Part shown: one piece after another, positions 55,101 through 64,000 of the stretch
Layout of the letters: each line of letters opens with the position of its first letter
Numbering within the stretch: position 1 is the first letter of the stretch
From: Stomorhina lunata
Taxonomy: Eukaryota; Arthropoda; Insecta; Diptera; Rhiniidae
Assembly: GCA_933228675.1 (NCBI GenBank)
Contig: OW121741.1
Coordinates: 40,639,952 to 40,703,951, forward strand
Reading direction: 5' to 3'
Length of the DNA stretch: 64,000 bases
The notes under the pieces: model-generated
What the model saw: the letters and a program-made list of their open reading frames with translations, nothing else
What the model was told of the DNA's origin: nothing
Databases searched by the model: none
Made by a program: the position numbers and the translations under genes

Positions 55101-56425
55101 ACAGGCGGTCATCGCTCGGCCAACCGGCTAAATAATCGTGCCAAGTGGCACTTTTGCAGAAGATAACAAACAAAAATATTAAATTAAAGTCATAATGTAT
55201 AAGACATGAATAGACTTACCATTATATGGATATAGATATCCAACCGCATCTTATAAAGCAGTCTTAAAAAGTATCAAGAACATTATAAAATGTTCCTTAG
55301 AATACCCTTACTGCTAAAAACGAATGCAGTGTTATGATTTAAAATACATCTATAATTTAATTTTTTCTTACCTCTCGCTTTAAATTGTCATCTCCTTGTT
55401 GATTTTCCAATATCAGCAATGCCTCTAAATTGCTTCCTCACTAATATTTTCTTTTGGTGTGTAAAACAAATCAACTTCCATTACTTATGGAATCTAATGG
55501 TGGAAGTAACAAACACATAATTTTTGGCACAAATTCTAGTCGAACTTTAATTTTTTATAACACAAATATATTTTTATCACAAATATAAAACAATAGCGCG
55601 GTTTATAACGAAATTTGTACAAAAAATAACACGCACTAAAATTGAAAATAAATTATAAATGAAAATAATTTATTGACATTTATTTTTCAATATATGAACT
55701 AATTTTTAGGAAATTATTCCTTAATATAAGTATATATTATTCAAGAAATTATTACAATTTTACTCTTTATAAAAAAAATTTCCTAATTACTTCATAAATT
55801 TGAACATGATTTATTCTGATTTATCTGAACTAATTTTTAGAAAAATTTTCTTAAATATAAGTATATAACTTTCAATAAATTATTACATTTTTACTTATTA
55901 TAAGAAAATTATATACTATTGGACGTTGTAATTTATCTGAACTAATTTTAAATAAATTTTTCTTAAAATGTAGAAAGTTTTCTAAATTTAAGTATAACTT
56001 TCTAGTAATTAGGAAAATAATGAACTTAAATTTACGACAACTACTTCCAGACTTTAAGTAAGTTCAATTTTATGAACTATTTTTGAGTAAATCATTTACT
56101 CAATCAAATTTTTTGAACTAAAGTCAATATTACCTTGTCTTACGATGTGATGAACTAAAGTTTAGGACATATTTACTAGTTTTTAACAAAATTTTCCCTA
56201 AAATAAATAATATTTTACAAAATTCTTCCAATTTTTCTATGGAAAAATCTTAACTATTTTTTAGTATATGAACTATAAATTTTTTATTTAAATGTTGTAT
56301 TTTTTACTAGAATGTAACAATTTTTCCTAGTTTTGAGTAAAAACTTACTCCGAATAAGGAATTTTTTATACTATTTTTAAGGAATTATTTTTCCTCAAAT
56401 TAAGTACATGTCTTTTTTCTGAGTG
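52132..56425. mobile_element. CACTCAG TIR element, about 4.3 kb, non-coding
   Basis: Inverted ends CACTCAGAAAAAA on both sides, flanked by TA (52,130-52,131 and 56,426-56,427). The interior is filled with degenerate words GAACTAAAATTTAGGAAAAT, TTCCTTAATT and their complements in both arms (52,140-52,830 and 55,670-56,400). A family A fragment is nested at 54,466-55,125. No transposase. Same architecture as the CACTCAACC element at 39,638. Confidence 0.85.
54466..55125 (-). repeat. Family A fragment, strongly diverged
   Basis: TTAGTTCCTAATGTATCC, ATTGATTGATAGCTAACTAA, GGGAGCTATGGTCAAATGGT and AGGTTATACGGGAGATATGG follow the family order. The ends are missing and the divergence is higher than in other copies. 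Confidence 0.7.
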
Positions 56426-56427
56426 TA

Positions 56428-56790
56428 GTGGGCTCAAAGCAACTTTCCTGTCCAAGTTTTGCGTTAAAATCACCCAGTATTATTTTTACGCCATGGTTAG
56501 GGCAGCTATCATACACTTCCTCGAGTTGTTCATAAAAGGCTTCTTTTAAATTTAAATCTTTCTCCTCTGTAGGAGCTTGAGCACAAATTTAACTCAGAAG
56601 TATTTTGCTTTTACACGTATTGTTGCTAATCTTTTATTAACTGGGGTGAATCTGGAGACTAGGTTTCGCATTTTTTTTTTGCTTACTATGAATCCGCAAC
56701 CAAATTCATGCCTACTCTCATGGCAGCTTTTTTTTGTCGGGACGGCGCGATCGCCATTCCCTATTATTTTCCTTAACCTATTTTCCCGTT
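56428..56790 (-). pseudogene. LINE-B endonuclease fragment, right copy
   Basis: Minus-strand counterpart of 8,744-9,110. It keeps the CPNHGVKIILGDFNAKLGQ region without the local triplication of the left copy. It is cut at 56,428 by the TIR element end. Confidence 0.75.
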
Positions 56791-56926
56791 CTTATGCAAT
56801 GATTTGCATTGGAAGTACTGGTTCAATACAAAATATACAGAAATATTTAAGAGACTTGGACTGATTCAAATTTAATTTTAAATATATTTACAAAAATTTT
56901 TGAATAAGATAAAAGTACAGCAGCTA

Positions 56927-58427
56927 ATTCAAATCTGGACCAAAACTGAAAAATCGCTAAGCTAATTGGTATTGTTGGTAAAACCTTTAAAAATATTTTA
57001 GTGGTTTCCCCAGTATTTACTTTGATCAAAATTCTGTCTCATAACCGGGTATAGTTTTACATTAATAAGTTGTTAAATACTTTTGGTTAATATGTAGTTA
57101 GGCTAAACACGTTAATAGTAATACGGCAGGTCCATATATTTCGTAAGGAGTTCCTAATGCATTTATCATATGCAAAGTCTGGGCTGAACATTGATTGATG
57201 CCTATCTAATTTCATAATTGTAATCTTAATATAATGAATATACCTCCAAATCTTTTTGATTGTAGATATAAAAAGGGGATGCTATATATATAAGAATTAT
57301 AGCCAATTGTTGACCGATTATAACAAAATTTTACACACTGGCTAGCTATCATAGTTTCTAATTTAATACCTTTTAACTGGCCTTTGCTAAAAATTTTGGT
57401 TTCCGTGAGTGTTTTTTATATGAAAGCTAAAGACAAATATGGACTGATTCCTATAAAATTGGATAAACTGATCAAAAATTACATAAAACTTCCCTATTTT
57501 AAATTAAATCGTCATAGCTATTACAATTGTATTCAATTTATCAGCACTAATGTGTTTCCCGGGGCGGGGTTATATGGGAGCTCTAACCAAATTTTAACCG
57601 ATTTTGTCCATTTTCAACACACATCTTTTTCAAGATATCCAAACTACTTTTGTAAAATTTTGTCTCTCTAGCTCTTTTCGTTAAGACGCTATCGTGCTTT
57701 TATCTGACGGACAGATGGACATAAACAACCTTTTCTTTATGTATTTTTGTGTTTATATAAGTTTTATATATGGGAGCTATGGTCAAATGGTGACCGATTG
57801 TGACAAAATTTTGCATACTGGCTGAGATTGACATAGGACTTCCTTGTGCATAATTTAGTCTTACTAGCTTTTGTAGTTAAGAAGCTTCCAAGATTTTATC
57901 TGACGGACAGACGGACATAAATCCCTTTTCTTTTTGAATTTTTGTGTTTTCGTAAGTTTTTTATATGGAAGCTAGGTCAAATGGTGACCGATTGCGACAA
58001 AATTTTGCACACTGGCTGGCATTGATACAGGAATTTCTTGTGCCAAATTTAGTGGTTATATCTGCTACACTTTTAGATTTTTATTGGCCTTTAAGTGTAT
58101 TTTAGGTGAAATTTAGGCTTTTTTCGTAAGTTTTTTGTATGGGAGCTATGGCTAGATGTGAACCGATTTTGATGCCTCGTGCTTATGTAAAACTTCTAGA
58201 TACAAAATTTTATCATCATAGCTATTATAATATGTCATTTATTTGCAAATAAGCAATTAGCCTAGACGATGTTATACCGGAGCTGTGGTCAAATGTTAAC
58301 CGATTTTGCCCATTTTCATAGATTAAGAATGTTGTTGCTAAGTTTGAGTGAGCTAGCTCCTTTCGTTTAGGCGTTATCGTGTTTTCAACAGACAGACGGA
58401 CATCGCTCAATCGTCTTAGAACTTCAG
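56927..58427 (-). repeat. Family A repeat, right duplicate copy
   Basis: Counterpart of 9,278-10,880 with several small deletions (for example near 56,990 and 57,340). Confidence 0.85.
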
Positions 58428-59150
58428 TACCTGGTCAACCAGGTACCAGCCTTGCTCTGAGCTTTATGATATGATATATTTTATTTTATAACATAGTAAA
58501 ATAAATGTAGAGGAAATATATTGTACAAATATTCAGTTAATTTTGAATTATTTTATTTACTTTGTCCGATCATTCCGTCGACTCATGCGCAACAACTTTG
58601 CTAAAGATTATAGCCTGATCAAATGCACAGTTTACGATTTAATTCATTTTGAGTAGTTTTCAGTGGCGCCACCTAACGGAAATTAGTCTTACCAATTTAA
58701 AAACCTTCGCTGGCTTATCCGCAACATCTTCGCTAAGGAGCACAACATGATCAATTTCACAGTTTACTATTCTATAAAGAACAAACATACAAACATTCAT
58801 TTGTTTAAAAGTTATAACATTACTCATTTTTCCCTCTTTTATCCCCTACTTTTAAAAATTTCCATATGCATATTTGGTACTTCTTTGGTACCAATTGAAT
58901 TCGGTACATTTTATTAAAATGCAGTTAACATAATTCTTATTCATATTACTTTTTGAGATGTTAAGTTATCATATTATCCCTTTTTTTTATCCATTTTGGC
59001 CCCAAAATAAAAAAGTACCAAATACGTGTTCAATATTTCTTTCACATCTATTGACTGGAGTACAAAGTTCCTTTCCATATTTTTTGGTTTAAAAAATAAG
59101 AGTGGGTTAAAAAAGTACCAAAAAAAAAACTATTTTCACATATTTTTACA
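58428..59150. repeat. Family C repeat, right duplicate copy
   Basis: Counterpart of 10,886-11,590, again starting with the GTACCTGGTCAACCAGGTAC hairpin. It retains a TTTGGTACTTCTTTGGTACC stretch near 58,872 that the left copy lacks. Confidence 0.75.
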
Positions 59151-59200
59151 TACATACAATTATTGACATTTCTCTATTTTAGACTTACTCAATTTGAACC

Positions 59201-60275
59201 ATGGAGAGATACACAATCCAACGACGTGTTAAAGTTATCCAGACTTATTATGAAAATGGGCGTTCAAATCAAAATGCATATCGTGCACTTCGTGATTTTT
59301 TTTGGTCAATTTGATGGTCCAAATGTGCGTACAATCGCAAAAATCGTGGAAAGATTCGATCAAACCGGGTCTGTAGAAGATGTGAGAATACCAGTGCATG
59401 CTCGTATAGCTCGTGCTGCAGAAAATATTGCTGCTGTTCGCGATAGTGTGGCTGAAGAGCCGTCCACCTCAACTCGTCGTTGTGGCCAACAATTGCTCCT
59501 CTTACGCTTGTCGTTGATGAACAAAATCCATAAAGACTTGCATTTATACGCTTACAAGGTGCAATTGCCTCAAGAACTAAAGCCTCTTGACCATTCCAAA
59601 CGTCGTTTATAGGCTGAATGGGCAACACTGGATGATCAATTTTCGAAGAAAATCATCTTCAGTGATGAGGCACATTTTCACCTCAGTGGATTCGTCAATA
59701 AACAGAATTGCCGCATTTGGGCGAATGAGAATCCAAGAGTGATTGTCGAAAAACCAATGCACCCACAAAGAGTGACTGTTTGGTGCGGTTTATGGGCTGG
59801 CGGCATAATCGGGCCGTATTTTTTCCAAAAAGAGGTCGGTCAGGCAGTTACTGTGAATGGTGTTCGCTATCGTGAGATGATAACGAACTTTTTATGGCCC
59901 AAATTGGAAGATATGGATGTGGACGATATGTGGTTTCAGCAGGACGGTGCCACTTGCAACACAGCTAACGAAACAATGGCTCTTTTGCGCAACAAATTCA
60001 ATGGCCGTGTTATCTCACGTAATGGCGATGTCAATTGGCCGCCAAGATCATGTGATTTGAAACCGTTGGACTTTTTTCTTTGGGGTTATTTGAAAGAAAA
60101 GGTGTACGCCGATAAGCCAGCAACGATTCAAGAGCTAAAGGATGAGATAATTCGGCACATTAACGGCATAGAACCTCCATTATGCCTCAGGGTCATGTAA
60201 AATTTGGACCATCGGATGGAGGTTTGCCGCCGTGGTCGCGGCGCCCATTTGGCCGATATTTTGTTCCATACATAA
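59201..60275 (+). pseudogene. Mariner Y transposase (DD41D), right copy
   Basis: ATG at 59,201. It shares the T-run frameshift near 59,296 and the C-terminal TAA at 60,198-60,200 with the left copy, but is open where the left copy has TAA (here VERFDQTG). It has its own TAG at 59,610-59,612 (SKRRL then stop). The first Asp (IIFSDEAHF) and the second (WFQQDGATCNTA) are present, unlike the Gly-Asp swap of the left copy. The third block reads CDLKPLDFFLWG. Beyond the TAA the frame runs to DILFHT at about 60,275. Confidence 0.85.
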
Positions 60276-60527
60276 TTGAGTAATACCAATATATCATAAT
60301 AAAATAAAATTACAATAATTTCCTAAATAGTTTGTGTTTTATTGAAAATCAACATCGGCCCTTGAAATTTAACCACCCGATACATACATATATATATATA
60401 TATACATACAATTATTGCTCGTTTAAGAATATAAGATAAGATAAGGATTCAAAATATATATTGTTTTTGATTTTTGAGCCAATATTAAGGAAATGACAAT
60501 CTCCATATGGTTGGTATAAAAAGTGTT

Positions 60528-61806
60528 ATATATCAAGTACGAAGATAATATTCGTGTAGACCAGTTTAATTAATCGCAAGTACTTACAATGAAAAATGTT
60601 GTATTAAATTATGCGATTTTCGATTTTCCAAACTCACAGAATATTTCCCAGACATTTCATATACAAAATTCTTTAAATAACACAAATACATCCATATGTA
60701 TATGATTCTTCCTACCAACTCATGTACATTAAAACCTATTTAAAAGCAATGACCAGGTATTTAATTTTTTTAATGATTAATAATACCACCGGATATAGCA
60801 CAACATGATTGAAGTGTGTCAGAACAATTGAGCATGATTAAAATAACAAATAAACGATAAAAAAAATCTTCGAACATTAATCAATAAACATAAATTATAT
60901 TCATGACTAAAAGATCATAAGGGTTGATATTTAATATCCAAATACTCAAGTACTTATTCCCATAAAAAATGGCATAAAATATGCGTGCATAATTTATTTA
61001 TCAATAAAAAACAGGGAAAATCGAAATAAACGCATTGCAGTTTCCCCATGAATTCTAATGAGCGCAGACAATAACCATTTTCAACGCTCAATGACACAGT
61101 ATTCAAATTGAACGATTAATCATTGAAACTAAAAGCAAATGTTTACAAACTTATTAAAGACAGCCCAAAAAGATTAAAGATGGGAACTATCTATATAAAA
61201 TGTTCTACTGACCCTCTATCACTCCCTTATAAAAAGCGTGTGTTTTCTTATGATTATCATAATGATTATTACAATTACAATGGCCGTTGCAGGCGACAGA
61301 GCGACAGAGAAAGAGCCAGGGCGGCAAACAGCAAAAGCAACTAAATTCTATATTCAAATAACATTAATTAATGGATTCATTATGTTAATAATCAGAGGGA
61401 AAAAAGCCCTGCATAATTTTATTACACTCTCTTTCCCTCTAATGGCACAGACAGTCGTTTTGGAAAGTCTCAGTCTAGAAATGATAGAATAAAGAAACTT
61501 TTAATCTTAACTGCTGATGAGATGAAACAGCAAACATCGTTTATCTTTTAGTTTTCGTTTTATTATTAAAATACTTAAGACAAACAAACAATCAAATGAC
61601 ATAAGTGCCAAACGTTAAATCGCCCTTAGAGTCATCATCGCCCTTCAGCATCATCATCATTATCTACGTCATTTTACCAACAACATTAAAATCTTCCTCA
61701 TTATCATCATGACTAACGTAGACAGTCTCGTCCTCAGTCTCTTTTATTATTACGTGATATTGTGGGAATAATATTTAGAAGTTTTTCCTGCTTTTTATTA
61801 CATAAG
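60528..61806. other. Non-genic DNA, duplicate of 13,006-14,297
   Basis: Same sequence as the left copy with minor indels; about 12 bp of the ATC repeats are missing near 61,655. No gene recognised. Confidence 0.4.
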
Positions 61807-61808
61807 TA

Positions 61809-63112
61809 TCGGGTGTTTTTTATTGAGGTATAGAACTTTAAGTTGGCATCACTTTTTTAGCTGGCGGCCATTTTGTCAGCTGTCAAGTGATTAATATTTA
61901 GTTTGGTTTGCCATTTCATCATGAACAGGTTGACAAAAGAACAACGCTAGCAAATCGTGCAAATTTATTTCGAAAATAATGGTTCCGTTCGCGAAGTTTA
62001 CCGCAAGCTCCGTCCATTTTATGGTCGACATAATCGTCCATCAGAGCAATTAATTCGGTTAACCATGGATCGTTTTCGCACTACGTTTACTCTATGTGAT
62101 AATACGCATCCGCAGCGACGTCGAACAGTGCGCACCGAAGTAACAATTGCCGCTGTAGAGCAAAGTGTTGAAGAGGACCCGAATGAATCGATTCGCCACC
62201 GTGCACAGCAATTGGAGCTTTGTCCATCAACTTTATGGAAGATTTTGCGCAAAGATCTTGGCTTGCGACCTTACAAGATCCAGCTTGTGGAAGAATTAAA
62301 GCCGCGGGACCATGCAATGCGTCGTGATTTTGGTGTATGGGCCGAAAATGAGATTGATCTCGATGCTGATTTTCATCGCAAAATTTTGTTCAGTGGTGAG
62401 GCTCATTTTTGGTTGAATGGCTACGTCAACAAGCAAAATTGCCGCATTTGGAGTGAAGAGAATCCACATGAGACCCTTGAGACGCCATTACATCTACAAA
62501 AACTGACTGTTTGGTGTGCTCTATGGGCTGGTGGAGTCATTGGGCCATACTTTTTCCGAAATAATGCTGGAGAGTCAGTTACCATAAATGGAGACCGGTA
62601 TAGAGCCATGATAACCGACTATTTTGTTCCCCAATTGGATGGCATGAATGTGGATGAGTTGTGGTTCCAACAAGACGGCGCTACATGCCACACAGCGCAC
62701 GTCACGATTGATTTATTGAAGGAAACATTCGATGAACGAGTAATTTCGCGGAATGGACCTGTCAATTGGCCACCAAGATCGTGCGATTTGACACCACTGG
62801 ATTATTTTCTTTGGGGATATGTGAAGTCGCTCGTCTACGCCAACAAACCAGAAACGTTAGGGGACTTGGAAGCCAACATTCGTGGCGTTATTGCCAACAT
62901 ACGGCCCCATATGTTTGAAAAAGTAGTTGAAAATTGGACCTGTAGAATTGGCTTTATTCGAGCCAGCCGCGGCGGCCACATGCCCGAAATCATATTTAAA
63001 CATTAATGGCATAAAATTATCCTTCCAATAAAGCCAAATTGATGGACATTAAAACGATTTTCTTGTGTTTTATTTCAATTCGAAGTTCTATACCTCTAAA
63101 AAAAACACCCAT
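61809..63112 (+). mobile_element. Mariner X (DD41D), right copy
   Basis: Complete copy with the same ends as the left one, TA at 61,807-61,808 and 63,113-63,114, and AATAAA at 63,027-63,032. Confidence 0.88.
61921..63006 (+). pseudogene. Mariner X transposase (DD41D), right copy
   Basis: ATG 61,921, TAG at codon 10 (61,948-61,950), then an open frame of 349 codons. It shares the Asp-to-Gly change in FSGEAHFWL with the left copy. Private replacements include Pro to Leu in PLHLQKLTVW, Phe to Leu in VTIDLLKE and Leu to Phe in RPHMFEKV. Second and third catalytic Asp are present. Confidence 0.88.
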
Positions 63113-63445
63113 TATTTGACTTGATTGTTTTCGAAAGACGACAGATTCAAGTGTTAAATAACGCGTGGCCTTTGAAATTATGGTTTTTTGCTTGATTTTA
63201 AGTCAACACAATGATTTAACCACTATTTTTTTGTGAATTTAGATATGGTCCCTTGCAGTACAGGAATACAAATGGAATTAAAGTACTTTTGTTGGATTCT
63301 TGTGGTGCTTTATGCTCATCGACTACTTTAAGTAAATGACTGATAACTCAGTGAGAAACAGAGATAGAAAAAAATATCGCTGAAAAATCCGAATCGCTTC
63401 TAAAAGCATTTTCGCCAAATCAAGTGCCTCCAAGCCAATCATGAG

Positions 63446-64000
63446 GGACATTGCTCAATCGCCTTAGAATGTCATAAGGATAATATACTTCAATTTTTGT
63501 TTTTGAGCCAATATTAAGGAAATTACAAACGGAATGACAATCCTGATATACCCCCCATTTTTTTAGCTGTCATAGTTTCTAATTTAATAGCTTTTAACCG
63601 GCCTTTGCTACATTTTTATACCCAACATCAAAAAGAATGGGGGGTATTTTGAGATTGTCATTCCGTTTGTAATTTCCTTAATATTGGCTAAAAAACCAAA
63701 ATTGAAGTATATTTTGAATCCTTATGAAATTCCAAGACGATTGAGCGCTTTACGTCTGTCTGTCTGTTGTCGGCACGATAAAACCTTAACGAAAGGATAT
63801 AGATCACTGAAATTTGGCACAAATATTCTTCATTTCTTGGAAAATTTTCGTATTGAAATCTGGCAAAATCGGTTCACATTTGACCATAGCTTCCGTATAA
63901 CCTCGTCTAGGCTTATCGCTTATTTGCTAATAAATGACAAATTATAACAGCTCTGATGACAAAATTTGGTATCTAGAAGTTCTACATAAGTACTAGGCAG
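63446..64000 (+). repeat. Family A repeat, right duplicate copy, cut by window end
   Basis: Counterpart of 15,937-16,495. A small inverted end piece is followed from 63,617 by a plus-strand copy. The inverted piece here keeps AAGGAAATTACAAACGGAAT, which is shortened to AAGCTAATTAC in the left copy. Confidence 0.8.

Larger units (their letters stand above)
56426..64000 (+). repeat. Segmental duplication, right copy
   Basis: Direct duplicate of 8,742-16,500. It begins exactly at the TA that bounds the CACTCAG element and continues to the end of the window. Sub-features: LINE-B 56,428-56,790, family A 56,927-58,427, family C 58,428-59,150, mariner Y 59,201-60,275, family A end 60,447-60,525, mariner X 61,809-63,112, family A from 63,446. 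Confidence 0.9.

Overview
This window is repeat-dense eukaryotic DNA, very AT-rich, with no convincing host protein-coding gene. The mixture of non-LTR retrotransposons, mariner elements of the DD41D (rosa-like) and DD37E groups, hAT elements, a BEL/Pao remnant and a very abundant dispersed repeat with a GTCCGTCTGTCTG motif (layout reminiscent of the INE-1/DINE-1 class of flies) points to a higher dipteran insect. The species cannot be named from sequence alone. The layout looks like pericentromeric or other transposon-rich DNA.

Layout. 1-2.4 kb: two head-to-head decayed non-LTR fragments (called here LINE-A and LINE-B). 2.5-4.0 kb: family C repeat with a 132-bp tandem array. 5.1-9.1 kb: LINE-B copy on the minus strand, split by a complete 1.3-kb DD37E mariner. 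9.3-17.1 kb: family A repeat, family C, a DD41D mariner (Y), a second DD41D mariner (X), family A. 18.4-20.2 kb: hAT-like element with palindromic subterminal arrays. 20.7-25.1 kb: LINE-B again, split by a 627-bp hAT-type element containing a 50-bp perfect palindrome and by a full family A copy. 25.1-31.0 kb: family A copies, one nested in another, with a Tc1/mariner-like MITE and a tRNA-derived SINE. 32.7-44.4 kb: one decayed LINE-A interrupted by several layers of nested insertions, the deepest being a TIR element that carries 72 in-phase copies of a 31-bp hairpin. 45.6-47.9 kb: hAT element with a transposase C-terminal remnant. 48.2-49.5 kb: second, inverted copy of a 1.3-kb TIR element (37.6-38.9 kb) that contains LINE-B and tRNA-like pieces. 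50.0-52.1 kb: foldback repeat and BEL/Pao integrase tail. 52.1-56.4 kb: second member of the CACTCA-terminated TIR class. 56.4-64 kb: a direct duplicate, roughly 1% diverged in the best-aligned part, of 8.7-16.5 kb.

How the parts fit. Nothing here forms a gene pathway. The elements form a stratigraphy: target-site duplications and recognisable empty sites in sibling repeats give the order of many insertions. The most unusual items are the pair of about 4-kb CACTCA/TA elements (one carrying the hairpin satellite), the exact coincidence of the 56.4-kb duplication boundary with the end of one of them, and the composite TIR element carrying tRNA-like and LINE-derived segments. All transposase and reverse-transcriptase genes seen are decayed except the DD37E transposase, whose catalytic region is open but whose start codon is not evident.
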